Notes: generated by a model from the sequence alone, not told the origin. A stretch of DNA of 64,000 nucleotides from an uncultured Eubacterium sp. (GCA_945939115.1 CAMEVC010000002.1:1-64000), one strand, 5' to 3'; counted from the stretch's first letter, positions 29,145 through 37,520 are shown. A program made the numbers and translations.

Positions 29145-30164
29145 TTACGGATTAACACACATCACTTTAACATAATCCTCTGTCTTATCTCTCATAATAT
29201 CCATTCCCTTAACTATATCAGAAAGCGCATATTCATGAGTTATCAGTTCTTCCGGATGAATATCCCCCTCTGACAAATGCTTTAAAACATAATGCCAGTC
29301 GTCATCAGAATCAGCCTGATAAGAAGAATTCCATGTTCCGCTTACCTTAAGCTGCTTTCTTAATATCTTCCAGTATATGTCCTTAGGAATATCCATATCC
29401 GAATAAGGATTACCCACAAATATAATATGTCCTGCCGGCGCAGCTATATTAATAGCCTGGATAAGTGTTTCATTCTTTCCTACACATTCAAACACATAAT
29501 CAAACCGGTGTTTTCCTGCACTCTGTATATCTGTATAATAGTCTTCGGCATGAATTCCCAGACTTCCTGCATGCTTTCTCTGTGCTTCTTTATTGCCAAC
29601 TACGCAGACTCTTTTAACACCTTCTGCCTTAAGAAACATGGAAATTAATAGCCCTATCGTTCCAAGTCCGATAATACACACGGATGAGTCCCTGTCTATA
29701 ACAAACTGTCTCACTGCATGAACCGCAACCGCCATAGGCTCAAGCATAGCAGCCTGTCTGTACGATACATTATCCGGAAGTTCCATCAGATTCCATTCAG
29801 GAACAGCAACGAATTCCGCAAATCCACCATCGCACCGTGATCCAAGATAGTTATAGCTACTGCACATTTCATATAAATGTTTCCTACAACAGTCACATTC
29901 GCCACAAGGTATCAGAGGGAAAACTCCCACTCTCTTCCCATCCCATACAGATTCGCCACTGAATGTCTTAATTACCTGTCCTGAGAATTCATGTCCCGGA
30001 ATCAATGGATGTACATGTGCTCCGGTTCTGTATATCCTTGGAATATCAGAACCACATACTCCTGCCGCCATAACCTTTACCAATGCCCATCCTTCCTTAA
30101 GCTCCGGCAATGGTACCTCTTCATACCGTATGTCTCCTATATCATGTAGAACCTGTGCTTTCAT
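29145..30164 (-). CDS. Zinc alcohol dehydrogenase, TarJ-like (ribulose-5-P reductase candidate)
   Basis: 339 residues from MKAQVLHDIGDIRYEE; AGGAGAGG lies just before this ATG, while a longer frame start has none. Medium-chain dehydrogenase: catalytic zinc residues Cys37, His58, Glu59; structural zinc cysteines 87, 90, 93 and 101; NAD(P) loop VCIIGLGTIGLL (about 160). Placed next to an IspD/TarI-type cytidylyltransferase and in one operon with a ribulose-phosphate epimerase-like gene, which points to TarJ, the NADPH-dependent reduction of ribulose-5-phosphate to ribitol-5-phosphate. Sequence alone would also allow another polyol dehydrogenase. Confidence 0.7.
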   Translation of the reverse strand: MKAQVLHDIGDIRYEEVPLPELKEGWALVKVMAAGVCGSDIPRIYRTGAHVHPLIPGHEFSGQVIKTFSGESVWDGKRVGVFPLIPCGECDCCRKHLYEMCSSYNYLGSRCDGGFAEFVAVPEWNLMELPDNVSYRQAAMLEPMAVAVHAVRQFVIDRDSSVCIIGLGTIGLLISMFLKAEGVKRVCVVGNKEAQRKHAGSLGIHAEDYYTDIQSAGKHRFDYVFECVGKNETLIQAINIAAPAGHIIFVGNPYSDMDIPKDIYWKILRKQLKVSGTWNSSYQADSDDDWHYVLKHLSEGDIHPEELITHEYALSDIVKGMDIMRDKTEDYVKVMCVNP

Positions 30165-30207
30165 ATACCTCTCCTGCGACCTCACATTGTTTTCCACTAA
30201 ACGCTAC

Positions 30208-30897
30208 TCATATAACATCTTTATTAATAACAATCTCTTTGAACCTCTCCATATCTTCTTTAGTTGTAATCTTAAAATTCTTCTCATCCCCCGGAATCAT
30301 TACAACATCCATCCCCGCCATAACAGCCGGTTCCGTAGAACCATTTATCGCCATAATGGCATCCGGCATAAGTGCCTCATTGGCCTTTAGATATGGTATC
30401 AGCCTGAACATTTCCGGAGACTGCCCTGCATACACCATATTCCTGTTAATAAGGGAGGAAACGCTCTCACCATCCTCACTGAAATACACAGTATCCTTCA
30501 TGGGCAGTACCGGAAGTACTCCATCATGCTCACTGACAGATTTCACGCATCCTGCAATCAGTTCTCTGCTAAGAAGAGGTCTTGCTGCATCGTGAATAAG
30601 TACATTAATATCCACCGTTTCCTGCATAGATGTTTCAATGGCCTTAAGACCATTATATATCGACAACTGCCTGTTCTTTCCCGGTAACGCAAACCCTGCG
30701 AATTTCCTTGGTTTTCTTATATATTCCTGCCACATACTGTCTGCCACAATCCATACTTCGTCAATATAATCTGAAGTATCCAGCGTTTCCAAACAGTAAT
30801 CAATAACCATCCTTCCGCCAACTTCAATAAACTGTTTAGGAATATCTGCGCCAAGTCTCGTCCCTGTTCCGCCTGCTAACACTAACGCTATGTTCAT
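30208..30897 (-). CDS. IspD/TarI-type cytidylyltransferase (CDP-ribitol candidate)
   Basis: 229 residues. N-terminal LVLAGGTGTRLGADIPKQF with the catalytic Arg14 and Lys21, central LIHDAARPLLS (about 104-114) and C-terminal FKITTKEDM are the family signatures. IspD itself makes CDP-methylerythritol, whereas TarI makes CDP-ribitol. The adjacent TarJ-like reductase and the epimerase gene favour TarI. CTTGAGGAGATTGTTGT precedes the ATG. A broken copy of its first codons lies at 31856-31903. Confidence 0.75.
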   Translation of the reverse strand: MNIALVLAGGTGTRLGADIPKQFIEVGGRMVIDYCLETLDTSDYIDEVWIVADSMWQEYIRKPRKFAGFALPGKNRQLSIYNGLKAIETSMQETVDINVLIHDAARPLLSRELIAGCVKSVSEHDGVLPVLPMKDTVYFSEDGESVSSLINRNMVYAGQSPEMFRLIPYLKANEALMPDAIMAINGSTEPAVMAGMDVVMIPGDEKNFKITTKEDMERFKEIVINKDVI

Positions 30898-30934
30898 ACA
30901 ACAATCTCCTCAAGTACTATAAGCCTCTAATCTC
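30860..30934 (-). repeat. Duplicated operon segment, intact copy
   Basis: Bases 30860-30923 match 31866-31929 in about 58 of 64 positions. They span the first codons of the cytidylyltransferase and its ribosome site. The overlapping bases 30914-30934 match 32221-32241 (the 3' end of the epimerase gene) in all 21 positions. The repeats flank the HTH-Uma2 gene. Confidence 0.8.
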
Positions 30935-31718
30935 TAAACTCATCAAAATCTATTTCAAGTTCATTATTAAAAATACCAACCGGAATCCTACCCTTTAATG
31001 GATAAAGTGAAGGTGTAGCATCTTCCGGGAAGTGATAAACCATAACTGTTTCTTTCTGTGGGTCTACAATCCAGTACTCGCGAACGCCAGCCTCAGCGTA
31101 TTTACCCGCCTTTCTGACATAATCCCTAAATATCGAAGATGGAGATACTACTTCCATTACGAAATCAGGCCCTCCTTCCACACACTTCTCTGTAACAAGC
31201 TCCCTATCACAAACAACTAAAACATCTGGTTGTACCATCGTCTTGTTATCAGCATCCAGTTTCACGTCTACAGGGGAGACTAAAGGAAGGCATCTACCCT
31301 TCTTCTCCTTAATATAGTTGGTAATCTGATTATATACCGAACCATTAATAATCTGGTGAGTAATAGATGGGGCTGCCATGTCATAAAACACTCCATCAAT
31401 AAGCTCAACTCTCTTATCATCAGGAAGATTGTAATAATCCTCAATAGTAAATTCTCCCGGCTTTTTCTCCCCAGATTCTCCGTCATAGACAACTGCACCC
31501 TCTCTAATTATATAAGGTGCAGCAGATACATATCCATATTGATAAGTTGTATCATTAAGCACTTTTTCCAAAGCTTCCATATTCTCTTGTCTTGGATTCT
31601 TAGTAGCGCCTGCAAGTATCTTATTGAGCGTGCCTAATGGAATACCTGTCAAGTTAGATAACTCAGCATTAGTATACCCTAATTGCTTCTTTCTTTTTCT
31701 CATCTGCTCTAAGGTCAT
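30927..31718 (-). CDS. HTH-Uma2 family protein (predicted PD-(D/E)XK nuclease)
   Basis: 263 residues. An N-terminal XRE-like helix-turn-helix (about 1-55: YTNAELSNLTGIPLGTLNKI) precedes a Uma2/DUF820 domain (about 85-260) with RVELIDGVFYDMAAPS, QPDVLVVCD and MEVVSPSS...KYAEAGVREYWIVDP. The Asp, Glu and Lys of the restriction-like core are visible. AGGAGGTGCCAT precedes the ATG. The last codons lie in a 21-base repeat of the epimerase gene end, so it looks inserted into the epimerase-cytidylyltransferase operon. Uma2 proteins are common, of uncertain biological role, and often multicopy and mobile. It may repress itself through the palindrome upstream. Confidence 0.85.
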   Translation of the reverse strand: MTLEQMRKRKKQLGYTNAELSNLTGIPLGTLNKILAGATKNPRQENMEALEKVLNDTTYQYGYVSAAPYIIREGAVVYDGESGEKKPGEFTIEDYYNLPDDKRVELIDGVFYDMAAPSITHQIINGSVYNQITNYIKEKKGRCLPLVSPVDVKLDADNKTMVQPDVLVVCDRELVTEKCVEGGPDFVMEVVSPSSIFRDYVRKAGKYAEAGVREYWIVDPQKETVMVYHFPEDATPSLYPLKGRIPVGIFNNELEIDFDEFRD

Positions 31719-31759
31719 ATGGCACCTCCTAATATCTTTTTACCAATTTTATCATACTT

Positions 31760-31797
31760 ATGGTAATATTTCAATATTATTTTACCATATTTACCAT
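31760..31797. promoter_or_regulatory. ATGGTAA/TTACCAT operator candidate
   Basis: ATGGTAA (31760-31766 on the plus strand) and TTACCAT (31782-31788) form an inverted repeat with 15 bases between; a third half-site TTACCAT lies at 31791-31797. It is about 40 bases upstream of the HTH-Uma2 gene. The encoded XRE-like domain is a reasonable binder, but this is inference. Confidence 0.45.
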
Positions 31798-31840
31798 TTC
31801 AAAGCAGAAACTTTCCATTTATAAAAACATTTTCACAGTA

Positions 31841-31875
31841 TAACAGGGACTGTAATCAAATCACAGTCCCTGTTA
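31841..31875. repeat. Perfect 13-bp inverted repeat
   Basis: TAACAGGGACTGT (31841-31853) and ACAGTCCCTGTTA (31863-31875) with a 9-base loop. No T tract follows on either strand, so it is not a good terminator. One arm is shared with the cytidylyltransferase-gene fragment next to it and may mark a rearrangement end. Confidence 0.6.
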
Positions 31876-31903
31876 CTCCAGCTAACACTAACGCTATGTT
31901 CAT
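31856..31903 (-). pseudogene. Truncated 5' copy of the cytidylyltransferase gene
   Basis: Minus strand reads MNIALVLAGVTGTVI and stops, against MNIALVLAGGTGTRLG in the intact gene at 30208-30897. The match extends upstream over the ribosome site to 31929. It is a remnant left by duplication or insertion between the epimerase gene and the HTH-Uma2 gene. Confidence 0.75.
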
Positions 31904-31969
31904 ACAATAATTTTCTCAAGTACTATAAGTAGTGTCATTTTTTAACTTTTAATGCCATTTTTTAGTGTT

Positions 31970-32154
31970 ACCTACTAAAAACTGTTTTTTATATTTTTAG
32001 TAGGCAATTTGGGCATCTCTTTTCACCTGTTTTTCTTGTTTCACCTACTAATAGTCATGTATTCACAATTTTAGTAGGTTTCTCATGGGAATTATATCAA
32101 CATAACAGTCTAAAGATACCTACTAGAAGTCATCTATTCACAATTTTAGTAGGT
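31970..32154. repeat. Three regularly spaced palindromic repeats (CRISPR-like spacing)
   Basis: Units at 31970-32005, 32043-32079 and 32118-32154 (36, 37, 37 bases) each begin ACCTACTA and end TAGTAGG(T/C). Units 2 and 3 differ at about three positions; unit 1 is degenerate inside. The gaps are 37 and 38 bases and unrelated to each other. Starts are 73 and 75 bases apart. The end palindromes give an 8-bp stem (up to 12 bp in unit 1). No cas gene is in the window. An interspersed palindromic element is at least as likely as a CRISPR remnant. Confidence 0.65.
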
Positions 32155-32220
32155 CTCACCTCCACAATTTCGTATACTTCCCGTCATCCCATTCCCGGAG
32201 GATCATTTCCAGCAATTATG

Positions 32221-32241
32221 GTACTATAAGCCTCTAATCTC
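32221..32241 (-). repeat. 21-base repeat at the 3' end of the epimerase gene
   Basis: Identical to 30914-30934. Here it encodes the last codons (EIRGL, stop) of the epimerase; the other copy supplies the end of the HTH-Uma2 gene. Together with 31866-31929 it marks the borders of an insertion of about 1.3 kb. Confidence 0.8.
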
Positions 32242-32880
32242 CTTCAATATATCTGCGTAGGGTCTTCCCTTGTCAAAAAGCAAAGTAGTACCAAGCACGA
32301 ATCCCTTAACTCCCATCGGTGCAAATGTAGTAATCTTGTCGGCACTGCAGGCTCCGTCCCAATAAACCTCAAACCCCATCTCTTCTCTAATCTTAAGAAG
32401 GCGCTCTATTTTCTTACCAACATAAGGCAGATACATCTGTCCGGCATTACCCGGATTAACCGACATAACAAGAACCTTGTCCACAATCTGAAGCATTTCC
32501 ATCACTGTTTCAATACTTGTTCCCGGATTAATGGCAATACCCGGTATCATACCCGCATCAATAATCTTCTGAAGAGTAGTTGATGGATGATACTCTGCCT
32601 CAGGATGAATGTAAACTGTGTCACCCTTTCTTAGTGAATTAAGAAAAAGACTAATATGTGTATTTGGATGTTCTATCATCAAATGTACATCAAGCGGCCT
32701 ATCCGTCGCAGAACGAATATATCTTAAATCATTTAAAGACATAGCAAAGTTCGGCACATATCGACCATCCATAATATCAATATGGAAAGAATCAATACCC
32801 GCTGCTTCAAGTTCTTTTACTTCCCTCTCAAGATTTCCAAAATTGGCACACATCATTGACGCTGTTAACTCTATATACAT
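32224..32880 (-). CDS. Ribulose-phosphate 3-epimerase-like protein
   Basis: 218 residues, TIM-barrel family. Metal ligands fit: His33, Asp35 and Met37 in SFHIDIMDGRYVPNF, His66 and Met68 in DVHLMIEHP, Met near VMSVNPGNAGQ and Asp in YWDGACSADKI. The last motif, usually DGGI in housekeeping Rpe, is altered. The reaction would be ribulose-5-P to xylulose-5-P, or a related ketose-P. It shares an operon with the TarJ- and TarI-like genes, so it could feed ribulose-5-P into CDP-ribitol. Whether a second, housekeeping rpe exists elsewhere is not visible. Confidence 0.82.
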   Translation of the reverse strand: MYIELTASMMCANFGNLEREVKELEAAGIDSFHIDIMDGRYVPNFAMSLNDLRYIRSATDRPLDVHLMIEHPNTHISLFLNSLRKGDTVYIHPEAEYHPSTTLQKIIDAGMIPGIAINPGTSIETVMEMLQIVDKVLVMSVNPGNAGQMYLPYVGKKIERLLKIREEMGFEVYWDGACSADKITTFAPMGVKGFVLGTTLLFDKGRPYADILKEIRGL

Positions 32881-32913
32881 AAAACCTTATCCCCCAATCG
32901 TAATCTATATGTG

Positions 32914-32922
32914 ATTATAACA
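32914..32922 (-). promoter_or_regulatory. Extended -10 promoter of the epimerase operon
   Basis: Minus strand TG-T-TATAAT (32914-32922) about 30 bases before the epimerase ATG; no convincing -35 box. The rest of the 276-base gap up to 33156 holds a terminator and nothing else recognised. Confidence 0.45.
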
Positions 32923-33097
32923 TACCACCGGCTTAAATTTAAACATTTTCCCCTCAACCTGCACAAGTTCCCTGATGTTTCCTATACTTTTCACTCTCCC
33001 ATATCTTAAACCTCCCCTTCTCCCTATGAAGCCTTTTCTTTCGAGAGTACAAATTCCATATTATCCCCTTTATACATACTTGTTAGAATAGCATAAA

Positions 33098-33140
33098 TAA
33101 AAAGTGGGAAAAGAGCAACAAATCTTTTCCCACTTTTTAT
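33098..33140 (-). terminator. Bidirectional-type terminator ending the 45-33 kb operon
   Basis: AAAGTGGGAAAAG (33101-33113) pairs perfectly with CTTTTCCCACTTT (33124-33136); T runs follow on both strands. It lies directly after the stop of the DUF4422 gene at 33157. Confidence 0.9.
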
Positions 33141-33156
33141 TTATTATATATCCACA

Positions 33157-34251
33157 TCACTTTAAAAAATTTTTATTTGCATAAACAATTCTGTATCTAT
33201 CTTTTCTTGACTCAAAAAAGTATGTAATGAGACGCTCGGAGATAAAACCAGGATACCTATTCATATAAGGATCATCTTTAACACCACCATGCTTCCATAC
33301 TGCATCTAAAATAGGAAACATCCATAAGCATAATTCATCAAGTACCTCTCTTTTCATAATAAACATATTGCACGGATTAAACAGATTTCCCGCAAATATT
33401 TTTTTTGCCTGCTCACACTCTTCCGGCAAGTTGTTATCAAAATACTCCATAAGATAATCCCAATCTTCAGGAATATGCCTCTCCTTAAAATTCTCAGCAA
33501 TACTTGGCCCTATATAAAGAGGTGCAGGTAATATAACATCTACATCATTATAAATAACACGTTTAAGCCAGTCGTCAGGAAGTAAGAAATGTCTCCTGTA
33601 ATGAGCTATTCCAATATAATCTTCAACCGCATGTTTCCATATCCAGTAAATCCCTGTCAACTCACAAAACTGTCTGTTCCTGTCAGAAATATTATCTCCA
33701 ACGCAGTCTGTTATCACTCCATCTGAAATCCTCTCATCCGTAAGCGCTGCTCCTACCTGAATAATCTTTTCATATGGTTTTAATAAATACTCGTTCTGTA
33801 GTTTCTTATCATATATTGAATTAGCTACATATATTACACCAGCAGCTTTTTTATCTATGCGCTTCTCACTCCCCTTGTCATGTCCTATCGCATCAATATC
33901 ATCAATCATCTGGTATAATCGTCCTTGAGATTCATATTTTTTCTTAACATACGCATTTCTCAATTCAATATCTAATTGTACCGTTACCGGTATAATATCT
34001 GAAAATCCAACTTGTTCTAATTCTGCTTTTAGTTTCGCATGATTAACGCCACGTGTGGCAATATATACTCTGCAAGAAATATCTAATCCCGGTTTAATAA
34101 GCTCTACCGGAATATTATCAACACTGTTTGGATTGTCACTCATATCATCAACAAGATATGCCAAAACTTCAGTATCTGAAAATAGATATGTAATGTATTC
34201 TTTTAAAGTCTGTGCTCTGGAATGTGCTCCAGCTATATAAATATTCGGCAT
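33157..34251 (-). CDS. DUF4422 glycosyltransferase with N-terminal nucleotide-binding-like module
   Basis: 364 residues. The C-terminal part (about 135-364) is a DUF4422-type glycosyltransferase: GVIYVANSIYDKKL, LTGIYWIWKHAVEDYIGIAHYRRHF (conserved Tyr-Trp and HYRR block), FNPCNMFIMKREVLDE. The N-terminal 115 residues start IYIAGAHSRAQTLKEY and end in a CRVYIATRG-like strand, a divergent version of the Rossmann-like module repeated in this operon. It is the last of 11 genes; a strong terminator follows. Confidence 0.85.
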   Translation of the reverse strand: MPNIYIAGAHSRAQTLKEYITYLFSDTEVLAYLVDDMSDNPNSVDNIPVELIKPGLDISCRVYIATRGVNHAKLKAELEQVGFSDIIPVTVQLDIELRNAYVKKKYESQGRLYQMIDDIDAIGHDKGSEKRIDKKAAGVIYVANSIYDKKLQNEYLLKPYEKIIQVGAALTDERISDGVITDCVGDNISDRNRQFCELTGIYWIWKHAVEDYIGIAHYRRHFLLPDDWLKRVIYNDVDVILPAPLYIGPSIAENFKERHIPEDWDYLMEYFDNNLPEECEQAKKIFAGNLFNPCNMFIMKREVLDELCLWMFPILDAVWKHGGVKDDPYMNRYPGFISERLITYFFESRKDRYRIVYANKNFLK

Positions 34252-34282
34252 AATTCGTTGTTCTACCTTATATTCCTTTCAC

Positions 34283-35218
34283 TTATTTAAGATTGTAATA
34301 ATCTAATGCAGATTGATCGTTACACTCTTCAAATGTATCACGATTAAACCAACACGTATTATCCCTGCTCCAAATCACATTTTCTCTTATAACCCTTGCT
34401 GGACATCCAACGACTAATTTATTTTCTCCGAACTGAGATGATGTAACTGCACCATATCCTAATATTGAGCCATTTCCTATCATTGCTCCAGGCAACAGTG
34501 CTACTCTTTGTCCTATCCATACTTTATCTCCAACAATAACATCCTTAGCATAATTAAGCCTCTGTTTAGATATTGCATCAAAAAAATGATGGCCATCATC
34601 TGTACGAATTATAACGTCGTTAGAAATCATACAATCCTGTCCAATAATTAATTTTGAATCCGAAATAGTCAATTCTGCATCTCCAACTGAAGTACCATCA
34701 CCTATTGTACATATACTATTGTTTCCAACTGAAATATTCAAATGATTTATTATATTTATATCTTTTCCAATTCTAACCATAGAATTATAGCCATTGAATT
34801 TTATTTTGATTTTTTCAGAAACTGTACTTTCAAAAAAAATTTTATTCCCATTATCGTCCTCATAAAAGTCACTATTAGTATCTTTCAATTCAGTACCTGT
34901 AATCAAGGTATTAATTTGAAACAATTCACATATTCTGACAATCTCAACATTCGAATAATTCAACTCACCTTTGACATAATAATAAACATCTTTATTTTCC
35001 GGAAATACTATAACTAAAGTATTTTCCATATTTTTTAATTGTTTCTGTCTAACAATTGAAATCCCATTATACTCTTTATCTGATGTACTTTCCCACCTCT
35101 TATCCATCACATAATCAATTTTAATATTCATTTTATTAACTAATCTTGTATAATTTTGACCTATACCATATGCTATAACATTATCATATCGTTTTTTTAT
35201 CTGTATATTATTCTCCAT
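34283..35218 (-). CDS. Hexapeptide-repeat acetyltransferase with N-terminal Rossmann-like module
   Basis: 311 residues. The N-terminal 100 residues (VIAYGIGQNYTRLVNK ... LVIVFPENKDVYYYV) form the module common to this operon. The C-terminal part is a left-handed beta-helix O-/N-acetyltransferase: VRIGKDINIINHLNIS, GDGTSVGDAELTIS, IRTDDGHHFF (catalytic His), GDKVWIGQRVALLPGAMIGNGSILGYGAVTS-like turns and VVGCPARVIREN. It probably acetylates a sugar of the glycan. It starts 31 bases upstream of DUF4422 and three bases after the GT2 gene. Confidence 0.88.
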   Translation of the reverse strand: MENNIQIKKRYDNVIAYGIGQNYTRLVNKMNIKIDYVMDKRWESTSDKEYNGISIVRQKQLKNMENTLVIVFPENKDVYYYVKGELNYSNVEIVRICELFQINTLITGTELKDTNSDFYEDDNGNKIFFESTVSEKIKIKFNGYNSMVRIGKDINIINHLNISVGNNSICTIGDGTSVGDAELTISDSKLIIGQDCMISNDVIIRTDDGHHFFDAISKQRLNYAKDVIVGDKVWIGQRVALLPGAMIGNGSILGYGAVTSSQFGENKLVVGCPARVIRENVIWSRDNTCWFNRDTFEECNDQSALDYYNLK

Positions 35219-35221
35219 ACT

Positions 35222-36361
35222 TTAGTCCAATACCCACTTATTTATATATGTTCTTGTGATTTTTTTTATTTTATGCTGCGGTATTCCATTACCTTGTAGA
35301 TCCTTTACAATTTCATCACTTATATATTCATCCGTAATTGCTATTATTATCAAATCAAATGTACAATCACTCCAATTAAATTCCATCGGATTAAGAATTA
35401 TATCTTGACCGAAAAATGTTATATTATACGCTTTATCTAACCATGCCACAATATTCACTTTTTTATTTTTCAACTCTTGAACAACTTTTTTCCCCATAGC
35501 TCCGGCACCATAAACTATTACCCTTTTTGCATTCGTTATGTCGTCAAAGGGTCCAGATTGTTCAAACATCTTATCAGTTAATTGTATTAATTTCATGTAT
35601 TGATTGAGCTGATTAGCAAAAATCTCATAATTATCACCTTTAAGCAGAGTATTTTTCAGAAATAAAATAAGATTGTCAAACTTGGGGTTTTTATTTTTAC
35701 TCATTGACTCAATTCGTTGGCAATAATGATACCCCGAATATTTTACTACGGCTATCTTTTTTGTTTCTAAAAGATAATTATATGTTAGTGCCACATCTTC
35801 TCCTAATGATATGTCATCTGGTATTATCAACTGAATTTTTTTTAAATATGAAGTAATATATAATTTTGACCAAACATATTGTGTTATACCAAACTTATAA
35901 AACGAGCCGTAATACATACTTCTGTCAATAATATCGTCTCTTTCATATACACCCTCGCTTATGTTATTTTTCCCAACATTTGAGAAATTCTCATTCTCTA
36001 CCGTATGATTGGCACAAACCAGCTCAACTTGGTTTTCTTTCAAACATTTCACCATGTTTTCAATGTGCTTTTTCTCAATCCAATCATCTGCATCGACATA
36101 TGTTGCAAGCTCTCCTGTAGCTAACAAAATTCCAGCTTTTCTTGCATTCACCAGACCTTTATTATTCTGATGAGCCACCACTATCCTACTATCAGTCTTT
36201 TTATAAAAATCACACAACTCACCACTTCCATCGGTAGAGCCATCATCAACGAGAATAATTTCAAGATTCGAATATGTTTGTTCGCAAATGCTATTAATAC
36301 ATTTTCCCAAATATTTTTTTACATTAAAAATTGGCACAATTACACTTACTTTATCTTTCAT
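35222..36361 (-). CDS. Family 2 glycosyltransferase with C-terminal Rossmann-like module
   Basis: 379 residues from MKDKVSVIVPIFNVKKYLG; this start lies one base after the upstream stop, while a longer frame start would overlap that gene by about 60 bases. The GT-A domain has ILVDDGSTDGSGELC (about 36-50) and TYVDADDW (about 87-94). The C-terminal 105 residues carry VIVYGAGAMGKKVVQELK ... IVAWLDKA ... LIIIAITDEYI, the module found at the N-terminus of the neighbouring proteins. The domain order is therefore swapped in this protein. Confidence 0.88.
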   Translation of the reverse strand: MKDKVSVIVPIFNVKKYLGKCINSICEQTYSNLEIILVDDGSTDGSGELCDFYKKTDSRIVVAHQNNKGLVNARKAGILLATGELATYVDADDWIEKKHIENMVKCLKENQVELVCANHTVENENFSNVGKNNISEGVYERDDIIDRSMYYGSFYKFGITQYVWSKLYITSYLKKIQLIIPDDISLGEDVALTYNYLLETKKIAVVKYSGYHYCQRIESMSKNKNPKFDNLILFLKNTLLKGDNYEIFANQLNQYMKLIQLTDKMFEQSGPFDDITNAKRVIVYGAGAMGKKVVQELKNKKVNIVAWLDKAYNITFFGQDIILNPMEFNWSDCTFDLIIIAITDEYISDEIVKDLQGNGIPQHKIKKITRTYINKWVLD

Positions 36362-36362
36362 T

Positions 36363-37520
36363 TTATCCCACTGAAAATGTATCGCAGTATTTGCAATCAC
36401 CCCAGTTTTCCCTTCCCTCATATAAACATTTTCTTATCATCTGAAATTTGTCACCATACCAAATGTCAAGAAGTTTCTCTTTAGATGCATCACCCAATGT
36501 ATATTTCCCTAATGCATCATTACAACATAGAGATACCTTTCCAGTAGGTCTGATTATCATCTGTTTAAAAGGTAACACACACCTGTCTTTGTTATATTCC
36601 ACTAATTTTTTTCTGTTTGGAGCATTCCCTCCTCTAGATGTCAATATTTCATTAGGTTTTCTAAGAACAATCGTCACTTTTTGTTTCAATTCCGGATGGG
36701 ATTCACAATAATCTCTTATTTCAACACAAGGTTTAATTAATTTTAATTCCTGTTGATAATTGTCAATTATAAGTTCATCAAGGACTTCTATCAATGCTTT
36801 GAATTTTTCAATAGTCATCAATGTTCCATTTGTATATAAGTGCATTCTCGCATTAGGCAAATGCTCTCTCGCATATCTGTTAAAATCTATTATTCTTTCA
36901 TCTAATAACGGTTCATTATTAGAAAATGTAGTCAATTTCCCTGAATAATTTATATCCTCCAGCTGTCCTATTATATTTTTAAATAATTCTTCTGTCATTA
37001 TAGCTTTTTCTCTTGTATCATTGTTTCGATTTACCGGGCAAAAACTACAAACACCATTACATCTGTTTATTGTTTCTATTTCGATGTGATTGAACAATGT
37101 CGGATTTTTAAATAGTTTTTCTGTTTCAACGAAGACTTCTTTTCTTGAGTACTCAATTTTTTTTGAATTAGACCATTCTTCTTCATCCTTTGCCTCATTT
37201 GCTTCTTCATAAGGATTGAATACTAACGATTTCTCTTCATAATATCCATGAATTGAATTTATATAGAATTCGTAATTTGTTATACCCATTTCATCTAACT
37301 GCTGAGCCATACTTTCCCCATAAAGGCTTGCTATAATTATTTTACAGTCCTTATACTGAAAAATATCCTGTGGAGAAATGATTTTTTTCCCACAAAACAT
37401 CTTTCCTTGCTTTGATTTGTCATTATCAATAATTGCCTGAATATTATCGTCGCCGTATTGTTCTACTGCTTTTCGTCCGTATAATCCGGCTCCAAATATT
37501 ATTACTTTCTCATTATTCAT
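36363..37520 (-). CDS. Radical SAM protein with N-terminal Rossmann-like module
   Basis: 385 residues from MNNEKVIIFGAGLYGRK (AAAAGGTAAAG upstream, 22 bases after the previous stop). Module: residues 5-85 with GAGLYGRKAVEQY, AIIDNDKSKQG and IIIASLYGES. The radical SAM domain has Cys154-x3-Cys158-x2-Cys161 (INRCNGVCSFC), FSNNEP in place of the GGEP loop and YTNGTLM. The C-terminal SPASM/twitch-like cysteines are CVLPFKQM, SLCCND and CKYCD. It needs a 4Fe-4S cluster and SAM; the substrate is unknown. Relatives modify peptides or sugars. Confidence 0.88.
   Translation of the reverse strand: MNNEKVIIFGAGLYGRKAVEQYGDDNIQAIIDNDKSKQGKMFCGKKIISPQDIFQYKDCKIIIASLYGESMAQQLDEMGITNYEFYINSIHGYYEEKSLVFNPYEEANEAKDEEEWSNSKKIEYSRKEVFVETEKLFKNPTLFNHIEIETINRCNGVCSFCPVNRNNDTREKAIMTEELFKNIIGQLEDINYSGKLTTFSNNEPLLDERIIDFNRYAREHLPNARMHLYTNGTLMTIEKFKALIEVLDELIIDNYQQELKLIKPCVEIRDYCESHPELKQKVTIVLRKPNEILTSRGGNAPNRKKLVEYNKDRCVLPFKQMIIRPTGKVSLCCNDALGKYTLGDASKEKLLDIWYGDKFQMIRKCLYEGRENWGDCKYCDTFSVG

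Noticed and set aside
30208-30897. Naming this gene ispD of isoprenoid synthesis
   Set aside because: Family motifs fit both IspD and TarI; the neighbouring TarJ-like and epimerase-like genes favour a CDP-ribitol role, so no symbol is given.
31841-31875. The 13-bp inverted repeat as a terminator
   Set aside because: No T tract follows on either strand.
31970-32154. Calling the three repeats a CRISPR array
   Set aside because: Only three units, one degenerate, strong end palindromes and no cas genes; kept as a repeat with the possibility stated.
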